Assembly (NCBI GenBank): GCA_025358645.1
Contig: JANYIW010000122.1
Span: 1-32,085, forward strand
DNA: 32,085 nucleotides
DNA from: Bacteroidales bacterium
GTDB taxonomy: Bacteria > Bacteroidota > Bacteroidia > Bacteroidales > VadinHA17
Direction of reading: 5' to 3'
The translations under genes were made by a program, and so were the position numbers. The notes under the pieces are model-generated. The model did no database searches, had not been told where the DNA came from, and worked only from the letters and a program-made list of their open reading frames with translations. Shown here piece after piece: positions 9,267 to 18,575 of this stretch. Position 1 is the stretch's first letter, and each line of letters begins with the position of its first letter.

Positions 9267-9286
9267 CACCCTGATAATTAATTGAT

Positions 9287-10141
9287 ATGGAGAACAGAAA
9301 ACCTGCAGGAAGGCCCGTGAGAAAATATGAAAGACCTGATGCAAGTGACAGAAGGAGCAGCAAACAGGGAGGAAATCCCAATGCAAGACCGGAGAAGTCA
9401 GCTTTGAAGGGCGTAAAAAAGGAAATTGAATTAATCAGACTTAACAGGTTCATTGCAAACAGTGGTGTCTGTTCCCGGAGAGATGCTGATGAACATATAA
9501 AAAACGGACTTATATCAGTTAATGGTCACATTGTAACAGATATGGGTACAAAGGTCAGTTATGATGATGATGTCAGGTTTAAAAATAAAAGACTTTCGGC
9601 TGAAAAAAAGGTTTATATACTCATGAATAAGCCAAAAGATTATGTTACTACCGTTGAAGATCCACATGCAGAACATACAGTACTTGAGCTCATCGGAGAT
9701 ACCTGTGCTGAAAGAGTTTATCCTGTCGGGCGACTTGATAAGGCAACAACCGGAGTCCTTCTGCTTACAAATGATGGCGATCTTGCAGGAAAACTCACCC
9801 ACCCTAAGTATAAAAGGAAAAAAATATATCATGTCTTTCTTGATAACCCTGTAACCAAAAATGATCTTTTTAAACTGACGGAAGGTGTCGAACTTGATGG
9901 AATGACAATTGTAGCAGATGCAGTATCTTATGCTGATCCTGACGATAAAAGCCAGATAGGGATAGAGCTTCACTCAGGGCAAAACAGAGTTATTCGAAGG
10001 ATGTTTGAAACGCTTGGCTATAGGGTTAAGAAGCTTGACCGGGTATATTTTGCCGGGCTTACCAAGAAAAATGTTCAAAGAGGAAAGTGGCGGTACCTTA
10101 ATGACAAGGAGGTAACTATGCTTAAAAGAGGTATATTTTAA
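9287..10141 (+). CDS. RluB/RsuA-family rRNA pseudouridine synthase
   Basis: This 284-residue protein is expected to isomerise a uridine in rRNA, most likely 23S rRNA position 2605-equivalent as in RluB. A basic, disordered N-terminal extension (residues 1-48) precedes an S4 RNA-binding domain (about 50-100; RLNRFIANSGVCSRRDADEH). The catalytic domain carries the family signature YPVGRLDKATTGVLLLTNDG, with the catalytic Asp at about 151, and a later HSGQNRVIRRMFETLGY motif. Those motifs place it in the RsuA/RluB/RluE/RluF group; RluB is my preference because of the S4 domain and the basic extension. The gene starts an operon: its stop is 9 bases from era. An antisense reading frame over its start is not supported. 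Confidence 0.9.
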   Translation: MENRKPAGRPVRKYERPDASDRRSSKQGGNPNARPEKSALKGVKKEIELIRLNRFIANSGVCSRRDADEHIKNGLISVNGHIVTDMGTKVSYDDDVRFKNKRLSAEKKVYILMNKPKDYVTTVEDPHAEHTVLELIGDTCAERVYPVGRLDKATTGVLLLTNDGDLAGKLTHPKYKRKKIYHVFLDNPVTKNDLFKLTEGVELDGMTIVADAVSYADPDDKSQIGIELHSGQNRVIRRMFETLGYRVKKLDRVYFAGLTKKNVQRGKWRYLNDKEVTMLKRGIF

Positions 10142-10150
10142 TCTTTAAAG

Positions 10151-11029
10151 ATGAGTCACAGAGCAGGTTTTGTAAATATACTGGGGAATCCTAATGTCGG
10201 GAAATCGACTATTATGAACGCTCTTGTCGGAGAGAAACTTTCTATTATTACTTCAAAAGCTCAGACAACCCGTCACCGGATAATGGGTATTGTTAATGGT
10301 GAGGATTTCCAGATTGTATACTCTGATACTCCCGGAATACTAAGACCTCAATATAAGCTTCAGGAGACAATGATGAATTTTGTCAATTCAGCCCTCTATG
10401 ATGCAGACTTGATTCTTTATGTTACTGATGTTACAGAACGGACTGCTGAAGAAGGTGAATATATTGATAAGATAAAAGAATCGGGAATTCCTGTAATTAT
10501 TGGTATAAATAAGGTTGACCTTACAACTCAGGATGACCTTGAAAAAGTTGTTGAATCATGGCATATTGCCTTTCCATCGTCACCTGTCATCCCGATCTCC
10601 GCACTTAAAAACTTTAACCTCGACTCTCTTCTGAACGCTATTCTGGTAAAACTTCCTGAGAGCCCTCCTTTTTTCCCAAAAGATCAGCTTACTGACAAAT
10701 ACGAACGGTTTTTTGCTTCAGAGATAATACGTGAAAAAATTCTTGTAAATTACCAGAAAGAAATCCCTTATTCTGTTGAGATAGAAATTGAAAGCTTTAA
10801 AGAAGAAAAAGATATCATTAAAATAAGAGCGCTTATCCATGTTACACGTGACAGTCAGAAAGGTATAATTATTGGTCATAAAGGATCTATGTTAAAAAGA
10901 GTGGGTACTGAAGCCAGGCGAGATATGGAGGATTTTTTCAGGAAAAAAATTTACCTTGAGTTATATGTAAAGGTAACTAAGGACTGGAGAGATAAACCGC
11001 TGATTCTTAAAAGATTTGGTTATCAATAA
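10151..11029 (+). CDS. era: GTPase Era
   Basis: This 292-residue GTPase binds 16S rRNA near its 3' end and acts in 30S ribosome maturation. Visible motifs are G1 GNPNVGKST (residues 12-20), G2 around Thr39/Thr40 in AQTTRHR, G3 DTPG (59-62), G4 NKVD (120-123) and G5 SALK (150-153). The C-terminal KH RNA-binding domain has the IIGHKGSMLKRVGTEAR motif (about 240-256). Length and motif order match the family. It lies between the pseudouridine synthase and der, 21 bases before der. Confidence 0.97.
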   Translation: MSHRAGFVNILGNPNVGKSTIMNALVGEKLSIITSKAQTTRHRIMGIVNGEDFQIVYSDTPGILRPQYKLQETMMNFVNSALYDADLILYVTDVTERTAEEGEYIDKIKESGIPVIIGINKVDLTTQDDLEKVVESWHIAFPSSPVIPISALKNFNLDSLLNAILVKLPESPPFFPKDQLTDKYERFFASEIIREKILVNYQKEIPYSVEIEIESFKEEKDIIKIRALIHVTRDSQKGIIIGHKGSMLKRVGTEARRDMEDFFRKKIYLELYVKVTKDWRDKPLILKRFGYQ

Positions 11030-11050
11030 GATAAATATTTTAAATATTTT

Positions 11051-12355
11051 ATGAGTAGAATAGTTGCAATAGTAGGAAGACCAAATGTTGGGAAATCGAC
11101 ACTTTTCAACAGGCTTACCACTTCAAGGGAAGCGATAGTTGATGAAGTAAGCGGAGTTACCCGCGATCGCAACTATGGAGTGTCGTTCTGGAATGGAATC
11201 GATTTTTCAGTAATCGATACAGGCGGGTATGTTCAAAACTCTGATGACATTTTTGAAGAAGAAATAAATAAACAGGTATTACTTGCCATCGAAGAGTCGG
11301 ATGTCATACTCTTTATGGTTGATGTAACATGTGGTATTCACGACCTGGATACATCAGTAGCCTCTCTTCTCAGAAGGGTTGACAAGAAAGTATTGCTTGT
11401 AGTGAATAAGGTAGATAATGGTGAAAGGCTTATGGATGCCAATGAATTTTACAATCTTGGTTTGGGTGATTATTTCCCGTTAAGCTCCATGAACGGCAGT
11501 GGCACAGGAGAACTTCTCGACGAGGTAGTAAAAAGCCTGCCCCGGGAGGAGCCCGTGCAGATCCCTGATCTGCCAAGGATTGCGATTGTTGGCCGGCCAA
11601 ACGTCGGCAAATCATCGTTGGTAAATTCTCTTCTCGGAGAAGAAAGAAATATTGTCACTCCGGTAGCCGGTACAACGCGTGATTCAATATACACCAGATA
11701 TAACAAATTTCAGCACGATTTTCTCCTCGTTGATACAGCAGGTTTACGCAAAAAGGGGAAAGTAAGTGAAGATATAGAGTTTTATTCTGTAATGCGGGCT
11801 GTTAAAACCATTGAAAATTCAGATATCTGTCTGCTTCTTATTGATGCTACAAGAGGAATTGAATCCCAGGATCTCAATATTATGTCGCTTATTCAAAAGA
11901 ATAACAAAGGGATGATAGTACTGGTTAATAAATGGGATCTTATTGAAAAAGAAAACAACACAACAAATTTGTTTGAAAACGATATAAAGGAAAAAACAGC
12001 CCCTTTCACCGATTATCCCATTCTGTTTATCTCTGCAATTAATAAACAGCGGATTCATAAAGTACTTGAATTGGTTGATCAGGTAAACAAGAACAGGAAC
12101 AGGAAGATCAGCACATCTGAATTAAACGAAGTGATGCTACAGGTTGTTAAAAACAATCCGCCGCCGGCGTTAAAAGGGAAATATGTTAAGATCAAGTATG
12201 TGACTCAACTTCCTATATATACCCCGGCTTTTGCTTTTTTTTGTAACCTCCCGCAATATGTGAAGGATCCTTATAAAAGGTATCTGGAGAACAGGATGAG
12301 GGAGAAATTTGAATTTACCGGCGTTCCGATAAGGATATTTTTCAGAAAAAAATGA
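11051..12355 (+). CDS. der: Ribosome biogenesis GTPase Der (EngA)
   Basis: This 434-residue protein has tandem GTPase domains and acts in 50S subunit assembly. The first G domain has GRPNVGKST (9-17), DTGG (56-59) and NKVD (119-122). The second has GRPNVGKSS (181-189), DTAG (228-231) and NKWD (293-296). A C-terminal KH-like domain (about 350-434) ends in the typical [15 protein letters not shown]. The length is normal. It is co-directional with era and probably translated from the same transcript. Confidence 0.97.
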   Translation: MSRIVAIVGRPNVGKSTLFNRLTTSREAIVDEVSGVTRDRNYGVSFWNGIDFSVIDTGGYVQNSDDIFEEEINKQVLLAIEESDVILFMVDVTCGIHDLDTSVASLLRRVDKKVLLVVNKVDNGERLMDANEFYNLGLGDYFPLSSMNGSGTGELLDEVVKSLPREEPVQIPDLPRIAIVGRPNVGKSSLVNSLLGEERNIVTPVAGTTRDSIYTRYNKFQHDFLLVDTAGLRKKGKVSEDIEFYSVMRAVKTIENSDICLLLIDATRGIESQDLNIMSLIQKNNKGMIVLVNKWDLIEKENNTTNLFENDIKEKTAPFTDYPILFISAINKQRIHKVLELVDQVNKNRNRKISTSELNEVMLQVVKNNPPPALKGKYVKIKYVTQLPIYTPAFAFFCNLPQYVKDPYKRYLENRMREKFEFTGVPIRIFFRKK

Positions 12356-12402
12356 TCAAATTTGGTGTGGTTTTTGTTGTGAAAATATATTGACTTTAAA
12401 CC

Positions 12403-12924
12403 ATGAAAGAAATCAGGTATCTATTATTAATTTTTGTTATTCTGATCTGTCTGGATTCATGCAGGAAGATAGTGCAATTGCCAGCAGTTCCTCATATTGA
12501 ATTTAACAACTTTACAATTTTCGATACAACAGATATTCTGGGCAATAAATCTAAGGGGGGAAGACTCAGGTTTCATTTTGAAGATGGCGATGGCGACCTT
12601 GGACTGAATGCACCATCAGATGGGATGGTGGATTCAACAAATTTGTTTTTCACTCTCTTCAGGAAAAAGGGAGGAGTTATGTTACCCACTCCGGACAATG
12701 ATCCATTAAAACCGTCATCCTGCAGGATACCATTTATGGAGAGGCTTGGGCAGAATAAAATATTGAAAGGAACAATCTCTGTTACTTTCGTTTACACATT
12801 CTATGAACCTAAAGATTCTAATATAATCAGATATGATTTCTATATTAAAGACAGGGCTCTGAACGAGAGCAATGTTGTTTCCACCACTGAAATAGCGCTT
12901 TCTGTAAATAATACGTATAAATAG
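12403..12924 (+). CDS. Small lipoprotein of unknown function with acidic Asp/Gly motif
   Basis: This 173-residue protein is probably anchored in the outer membrane. A hydrophobic signal (residues 5-17) ends in a lipobox-like LDSC, with the acylated Cys at 20. The mature part contains FEDGDGDLG (59-67), a short acidic motif that recurs in uncharacterised Bacteroidota lipoproteins and could bind calcium. The C-terminal half is predicted beta-rich (TISVTFVYTFYE, YDFYIKDRALNES), consistent with a beta-sandwich domain. It follows der by 47 bases and probably shares its transcript. It converges with the phosphatase gene, the two stops being only 5 bases apart with no terminator hairpin between them. 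The lipoprotein assignment is good; I do not recognise its function. Confidence 0.8.
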   Translation: MKEIRYLLLIFVILICLDSCRKIVQLPAVPHIEFNNFTIFDTTDILGNKSKGGRLRFHFEDGDGDLGLNAPSDGMVDSTNLFFTLFRKKGGVMLPTPDNDPLKPSSCRIPFMERLGQNKILKGTISVTFVYTFYEPKDSNIIRYDFYIKDRALNESNVVSTTEIALSVNNTYK

Positions 12925-12929
12925 CCTTT

Positions 12930-15900
12930 TCACACTTTCACCCCGATCAGAAGGACATCATCGACCTGTTCATAAGAACCTTTCCAATCAAAATAGAATT
13001 TAGCCATAGCTTCCTTTTGCTCATCCATAGGGAGCTTTGAAACCTGCTCAATCATTCGTTTTAACCTTGCTATTTTCATTTTTTTGCCATCTGCTCCTCC
13101 AAATTGGTCGGGTAATCCGTCAGAGAACAGATAGATAGTGTCCCCTTCCTTAAGATAGTACTCCTGATCGTCGAAGAATTTCTCAATAACCGATTCACCT
13201 CCCACTGATGATCTGTTACCTTTAATATATAATGGTTCACCATCGAGTACGAGTATAACAGGTCGCATTGCTGAAGCGAATCTGATATGGCGTGTTGAAA
13301 TACTAAATTCACATACCACCATATCCATACCGTCATTGGAGACACCCAATTCCACATTCTGATTAAGTGTGGAGAAAATCTGTTCATCCAGCAGGCTAAG
13401 TATTTCGGAGGGTTTTGAAATTCTCTTTCGTGTAACTATATCCTGAAGGAGTGTTGATCCAATCATCGACATGAATGCACCAGGAACACCATGGCCTGTA
13501 GAATCAGCACAGACCAGAATAAACTTATCATCCTCAAGTTTATCGAACCAATAAAAATCACCACTAACAATATCCCTCGGATGGAACAGGATAAATGCAT
13601 CCTTAAAAGTATCTTTAAGTTTGTTGATATCTGGCAAGATGCTTGTTTGTATTCTCTTGGCATAGTTTATACTATCCGTAATCTCAATGTTCTGAAGTTC
13701 AATTTCCCCTTTCTGCTTCATTACAACACTGGTTCTGGCTGCAAGTTCTGATTCAAGGTATTCCTGAATCTTTTTTTGTGTTTTATCCCTTTCTCTTATT
13801 ATCAGAATTACAAAACCGGTCATAACAGCTATGGCAGACAGGATAAACCACCAGGTTCTATAGAAAGGTTTCTTGATCAGAATACTAATCGAAACCGGTG
13901 TTGCCTGAGAGAAACCATCTCCATTTACAGAAATAAGATTAAATTTGTATTTACCGTCACTCAGACTAAAAGTTGCTTCTCGTGAAGTATTCATTTTGCT
14001 CCAGTCAAGATCAACGTTTTCGAGAAAAGTACTGTAATAAACTTTTTCAGGTGAACTGAAATTAATACCCGAATAATAGACTTTGATCTTATACTTCATA
14101 AAAGGCAGGACAAAGGATGGTTGGTAAGGATATGACACATCATTTATCTCTATTATATTTATGTTATTTAATGGCGCATGCGCACTCTTCTTTTCCTTTA
14201 ACCGGTCATAGATAATTAAACCTTCAGTTGTCCCAATTAAGATTTTTTTGTCGTTCGATTCAAACATGCCTTCAGCATTGCACATTCCGACTTTAGCAAA
14301 ATCAGTCCCAAAAACTCTTACAGTTCCGGAATAAGAATTTATCATTGAAAATGCTTTGATATGACCAACCCAGATATTGTTATCTTTATCAGCCAGAATA
14401 CTATAGCAATAATTCGACATTAAATCATTTGATCGGTTAATTGCGGTAAGTGAATCGTTAATAAATTTGAATATCCCATTCCCTTCAGTTGCAGCCCATA
14501 TTGCACCATCGCTGGTTTGAGTAAATGAAAGTATTTTATTCCTGCTGCTTCCTGACATCGATACATTTAAGGTCTTTATATTAAATAAGGGATCAATCGT
14601 ATAAAGTTTATCACTCTCTGTACCAATATAAGCAACGCCTTCTCTTGTAAGAAATATTTTATTAATACTATTATGAGGCAATCCATTATTTATATCAAAT
14701 TTCTTCTTAATGTTCCCCTCTTTATCTAAAACAATTACCCCATTGGTAGTGGCCAGCCAGATATTCTTATTATCCATTTCAATATCTTTTATATCATCAG
14801 ATCCATAATCACCCGACCTGTAAATCCGTTTTACTGACCCGTTGCTATTTCTGACAAACAAGCCATTTCCGCCTGTTCCTATCCAGAGGTTCTTTGCCTG
14901 ATCGAGATAAAAAGATTTTATCTCTGAGTGTCCGATCTGATTTGTAAGATCTGTGAAAGAGAGAGACTTACCTGTATTCAAGTCAAAAATATGGAATCCT
15001 GCAGGTGTGCCAAGTAGATAATTGTTATCAATATTTTTTATGTAAAGAATATTATTTTCCAGCGGATTCTTACCGGGCGTATAATTGCTTAATGAATAGG
15101 ATGTCAGCATAGAAATTCCTTCCCCGTATAATCCGAACCAATAATTCCCTTCAAAATCCTGAAATACTAATTTTACATCATTCTCAGTCAGTCCGGAGTT
15201 AAGATCATAAAATTTCTCTGATTTCACTGCTGCATAATCATCAGACATATCAATCTGAATTACTCCTGAACCGGAGGTTGATATCCAGAATGAACCTTCT
15301 GAATCCTCGATGATAGATTGAACTTTAAGTGATTTCAACTCCGGATGGCCGGGGAGGCGCGTAAGGTCTTCACCCTTATCGGTTATTTTTAATTGAAACA
15401 AACCATTATCATCAGTTCCAAGAATAAATCTTGAGCCATCACCAGTCTTGTGGATCGAAGTGACACCGTAAGAATCAAATCCGTCAATGACTTTGATTAC
15501 CGAGATTGAATCTTTTTCCAGTCTGCAGACCAGAAGATTCTCCTGGGTACCAATGAGCATATTTCCTGAATTGGTAAAAGAAGCAGAAAACAATACCGGA
15601 TCAACTGATAGTGAGTACTGATGTACCTCCTCCGGGTTCAAAGGATTAACTGAAAAAACGGCCCTGCCTTGTGGTACTATGTAAATCAGTCCATCAGGTC
15701 CTTCAATAAGTTCACTTATGCTTTTTGTATTTGAAACAGGAACTGCAATCAGTTTATTATCCTTTGCATAAAGGACTGTCCCATCACTACAACCGAACCA
15801 CAATGTTCCCTGTTTATCTTTAAGGCTTTTTGTAGGGTACCGCCCGACTGAAGAATCCGGATATTGTACCCGGATAAAATTATAGCCATCAAACCTGGAC

Positions 15901-16091
15901 AGTCCGCCAGCAGTTCCGACCCATAGAAAACCATCGTTTGACTGAGTAATAGTATAAACAAAAGCATTTGGGATATCCCTCTCAATTCCATAATTCGTGA
16001 AGCTATAAGTCTGTCCGCTTGATATTGAAGAGAATAGAAAAAAGAACCAGACGGCGCTGATTAATATTTTAAAATTGATATTAAATCTCAT
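12930..16091 (-). CDS. Two-component-type propeller protein with C-terminal SpoIIE/PP2C serine phosphatase
   Basis: This 1053-residue envelope-spanning signalling protein starts with a signal peptide (1-26, ending SSGQ). Next comes a large periplasmic region of two-component-regulator propeller repeats (about 30-640), with recurring WVGTAGGLSRFDG, WFGCSDGTV, WISTSGSGVIQID, WIGTGGNGLF and WAATEGNGIF blades. A Y_Y_Y-type domain (about 670-735), one membrane helix (about 746-766) and a coiled coil (767-810) follow. The cytoplasmic PP2C/SpoIIE domain (about 820-1053) keeps its metal-binding acids: Asp845 in VSGDFYWF, Asp863 in ADSTGHG, Asp991 in SDGLPDQ and the Asp pair at 1044-1045. It should sense an envelope ligand and dephosphorylate a cytoplasmic Ser/Thr-phosphoprotein; no such partner is visible. 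It is the last gene of the surface-protein run, 12 bases after the preceding gene. Confidence 0.9.
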   Translation of the reverse strand: MRFNINFKILISAVWFFFLFSSISSGQTYSFTNYGIERDIPNAFVYTITQSNDGFLWVGTAGGLSRFDGYNFIRVQYPDSSVGRYPTKSLKDKQGTLWFGCSDGTVLYAKDNKLIAVPVSNTKSISELIEGPDGLIYIVPQGRAVFSVNPLNPEEVHQYSLSVDPVLFSASFTNSGNMLIGTQENLLVCRLEKDSISVIKVIDGFDSYGVTSIHKTGDGSRFILGTDDNGLFQLKITDKGEDLTRLPGHPELKSLKVQSIIEDSEGSFWISTSGSGVIQIDMSDDYAAVKSEKFYDLNSGLTENDVKLVFQDFEGNYWFGLYGEGISMLTSYSLSNYTPGKNPLENNILYIKNIDNNYLLGTPAGFHIFDLNTGKSLSFTDLTNQIGHSEIKSFYLDQAKNLWIGTGGNGLFVRNSNGSVKRIYRSGDYGSDDIKDIEMDNKNIWLATTNGVIVLDKEGNIKKKFDINNGLPHNSINKIFLTREGVAYIGTESDKLYTIDPLFNIKTLNVSMSGSSRNKILSFTQTSDGAIWAATEGNGIFKFINDSLTAINRSNDLMSNYCYSILADKDNNIWVGHIKAFSMINSYSGTVRVFGTDFAKVGMCNAEGMFESNDKKILIGTTEGLIIYDRLKEKKSAHAPLNNINIIEINDVSYPYQPSFVLPFMKYKIKVYYSGINFSSPEKVYYSTFLENVDLDWSKMNTSREATFSLSDGKYKFNLISVNGDGFSQATPVSISILIKKPFYRTWWFILSAIAVMTGFVILIIRERDKTQKKIQEYLESELAARTSVVMKQKGEIELQNIEITDSINYAKRIQTSILPDINKLKDTFKDAFILFHPRDIVSGDFYWFDKLEDDKFILVCADSTGHGVPGAFMSMIGSTLLQDIVTRKRISKPSEILSLLDEQIFSTLNQNVELGVSNDGMDMVVCEFSISTRHIRFASAMRPVILVLDGEPLYIKGNRSSVGGESVIEKFFDDQEYYLKEGDTIYLFSDGLPDQFGGADGKKMKIARLKRMIEQVSKLPMDEQKEAMAKFYFDWKGSYEQVDDVLLIGVKV

Positions 16092-16103
16092 ATCGGATCT
16101 TTC

Positions 16104-17108
16104 TTATTTTTTGGGCTTCACTTTCTCATAACCTACTTTAGGCTGGTAAAAAGGTACGCCCCCAATGGGTGAACTAAAGAATTGCAATGCATCTCCTCTC
16201 TGGTTTTCAAGAGTAATTACAACATTATTATTTTTAACCAGTTCACCCTGTTTTTTATGAAACTGAAAGTCAAGTGATGATCCTACTTCCGGGGGTTCAA
16301 TCGGTATATTTGATTTGACCCAGTTATCCTCATTTGATATCGGGACCGAGATACCTTGTTTATATCTTGAAACCACCAGAATAGTACCATCATTATCCCA
16401 GTCAAAATTACTCTGCCTGATATATACGATACCGGTATCAATATAAGGATATATGTGTGCCACACTCTTAAAGTCATTCCACATCCTGAAATGATATGAA
16501 TATGTAAATGCGTTTGCTCCTTCAATAGGAATATTACTATTTTGATTACTGCTTAGAAAATACCTATAAAGATTTCCATCGTCACCGCTTATTCCTTCGC
16601 AGACAATTTTGAATATATTACTGTTCCATTTTGCATTGAAGTCCCCCTCAGAAGGATTAAACGGACCGAATGAATAATACTTGTTATCGTACTTTGCTTC
16701 ATTGCCAAATATCTTCGATGATAATAAGTTCCCTGATTTGTAATTCAATCCTTTTAACAGACCCCTGGATTCTTCATTTTTTTCAGGATCAACACCTTTA
16801 CCCCCATAAACGGAGAACTTTGTTTTTGTGTTGAATTCCCCCTGAATCTCATCATTTTCACCTCCGCAATCGGGGTCAAAAACTCTTATATAAAACGGTT
16901 GAGTATAATTCTTCAGGATGCTAAAGAAAAATATCTGGTAAAAATCAGCGTCGCCCCAGGATGTCTTACCATCCTTCCCAAAAGTTACCAGGAATGGAAT
17001 ATTTTCATCTTTACCCGGGACAGGCTGGGCATATAATCTGACGAAAACCGGAATCCCAAGTAAACAAACAAGCAGAACTATTTTAAATATTGATTTTTTC
17101 AATTCCAT
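16104..17108 (-). CDS. Exported protein of unknown function in the T9SS surface cluster
   Basis: This is a 334-residue protein with a signal peptide (MELKKSIFKIVLLVCLLGIPVFVRLYAQ). The start at 17108 is chosen because the signal peptide begins there; an in-frame ATG at 17138 overlaps the upstream stop as ATGA and could give 10 more residues by translational coupling. The mature part opens with FLVTFGKDGKTSWGDADFYQIFFF and FYIRVFDPDCGG, then an FSVYGGKG motif. Later sections include FDWDNDGTI (Asp-rich, possibly calcium-binding). It is probably beta-rich. It has no membrane helix beyond the signal and no type B C-terminal domain. I have an impression of similar proteins beside other T9SS type B substrates, but I cannot name a family or a function. 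Position in the run argues for a role alongside the PorP/SprF and PD40 proteins. Confidence 0.82.
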   Translation of the reverse strand: MELKKSIFKIVLLVCLLGIPVFVRLYAQPVPGKDENIPFLVTFGKDGKTSWGDADFYQIFFFSILKNYTQPFYIRVFDPDCGGENDEIQGEFNTKTKFSVYGGKGVDPEKNEESRGLLKGLNYKSGNLLSSKIFGNEAKYDNKYYSFGPFNPSEGDFNAKWNSNIFKIVCEGISGDDGNLYRYFLSSNQNSNIPIEGANAFTYSYHFRMWNDFKSVAHIYPYIDTGIVYIRQSNFDWDNDGTILVVSRYKQGISVPISNEDNWVKSNIPIEPPEVGSSLDFQFHKKQGELVKNNNVVITLENQRGDALQFFSSPIGGVPFYQPKVGYEKVKPKK

Positions 17109-17134
17109 TAATGTCAAATTTAATGATTTCAGTA

Positions 17135-18571
17135 TCATGGTTGTCGGAAAACAATAATATTTTTCGAAATACATGCTTCCTTTACCATTGCACCCGGTTC
17201 CGGTACTGTCGATACTATAAGCTGAATATTGTAAGAGCCGGGTTTGGTAAATCTTTTTTCTATATCCTTTCCAACTCCGATTGTTTCGTCTCCGAAGTTC
17301 CAGTAGTACTGTGATATATTCCATCCCGGAAGATTAGTACTGTCAGCGCTCAAGATTATTCTTTGATTTGTTCCAATCCTGTCGGGCGCTGAAATATAAG
17401 GTTGCTCAATTTTTGTTACTACTACAGTTTCAGATTTTTCATTATAGGTAACTTTTTTGGTAATAAGGTTTACTACGTCAAGTTGAACTGTGTATGTTCC
17501 GGGACCATTAAAACAATGTTCGACTACAGATCCGGTAGCTTTTTTACCATCGCCGAATTTCCATTCAAAGCGAAAAGGTATTGAGTCATATTTTACAGCG
17601 TTCTTTTCAAAAAAGCGGTAACAGTAATTATTTTCAAGAAGGGTGTCACATGAAGCTTTCCGAATGATATTCGAATTAAATTCGTAGATATCATCTTCTT
17701 TACTCCGATTTGAAGAAAAATAGCCTTTCTGAAGATCATCTTCTGCCACAAAAGCAAAATCATCAGCAGTGGAATTGATCGGCTCAGGCAGAAGTAGTGG
17801 ATTTTCCCAGGCACCATTACTTATTGAGGTATAATAAACATCGAGGTTGCCGATACCCCCGGGTCTGTTTGATGTAAAATATAATTTGCCCGAGGCGTGC
17901 ATGTAAGGATAATTTTCAGATCCCGCGGAATTCACAGTAGATCCAAGATTCACCGGACCGGACCAATTACCATCAATTAATTCACAGGAGTAAAGATCAG
18001 ATCCACCATGGCCCCCCGGCATATCTGAGGCAAAAAACATGGATTTTCCATCTCTGCTTATTGATGGCTGGCCCACATCAAACTGCGGATCATTAAATTT
18101 AAATGGTCGTATCGATACCAGATCTGTACCTGAAAGTTCAGCAATGAATATCCCACTATGATTTTTGAACTTCTTGTTCCCGGCAATTTTCCCTGTTTCA
18201 ACTTCACTTGTAAAATACACAGTTTTCCCATCAGGAGCAAAACATAACGGCCCGTTATTGAATTTGTTACTCCGCTCGCTTTTTATTACTCTTGATTTCC
18301 TGTATGCTGAGGTGTCTTTTTTCTCTGCTAAGTAAATATTGTAAAGACGGCTTCCATCATAACCAGTGCGATCTTTAATTGCACTAAACCGTCTGTCGGA
18401 GCAAAATACTATACCATCTTTGACTATCACAGGAGAAATATTATTAAAGCCATTATAATTAAATGGCATCCTTTTAATCCTATAAACAGAAGGTTGCTGC
18501 GCCTCAGTCTGAACTGAAACGAAAGGTACAATCAGAGCGAGTGTTATGATATATAATAATTTTTTCAACAT
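17135..18571 (-). CDS. PD40 beta-propeller and PKD-repeat exported protein
   Basis: This 478-residue exported protein has a signal peptide (1-24). Residues about 40-300 hold WD40-like PD40 repeats (APDGKTVYFTS, SRDGKSMFFASDMPGGHGGSDLY, YFTSNRPGGIGNLDVYY, GYFSSNRSKEDDIYEF). Two PKD-type Ig-like domains follow (about 330-385, EWKFGDGKKATG; about 400-470, WNFGDETIGVG with KPGSYNIQL). The propeller resembles that of T9SS proteins such as PorE and of OmpA-linked PD40 proteins, but there is no OmpA peptidoglycan-binding domain here. It starts 4 bases after the PorP/SprF stop, which implies co-expression and a shared task at the outer membrane or cell surface. Exact function is inferred from context. 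Confidence 0.85.
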   Translation of the reverse strand: MLKKLLYIITLALIVPFVSVQTEAQQPSVYRIKRMPFNYNGFNNISPVIVKDGIVFCSDRRFSAIKDRTGYDGSRLYNIYLAEKKDTSAYRKSRVIKSERSNKFNNGPLCFAPDGKTVYFTSEVETGKIAGNKKFKNHSGIFIAELSGTDLVSIRPFKFNDPQFDVGQPSISRDGKSMFFASDMPGGHGGSDLYSCELIDGNWSGPVNLGSTVNSAGSENYPYMHASGKLYFTSNRPGGIGNLDVYYTSISNGAWENPLLLPEPINSTADDFAFVAEDDLQKGYFSSNRSKEDDIYEFNSNIIRKASCDTLLENNYCYRFFEKNAVKYDSIPFRFEWKFGDGKKATGSVVEHCFNGPGTYTVQLDVVNLITKKVTYNEKSETVVVTKIEQPYISAPDRIGTNQRIILSADSTNLPGWNISQYYWNFGDETIGVGKDIEKRFTKPGSYNIQLIVSTVPEPGAMVKEACISKNIIVFRQP

Positions 18572-18575
18572 AATA

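Noticed and set aside
9515-9973. 152-codon minus-strand frame within the pseudouridine synthase gene
   Set aside because: It is antisense to a strongly conserved catalytic domain, and its composition is that of a reversed AT-rich gene.
17109-17324. Longer N-terminus for the unknown exported protein
   Set aside because: The extension lies in the PD40/PKD gene and precedes a good signal peptide; only the short ATGA alternative at 17138 is plausible.
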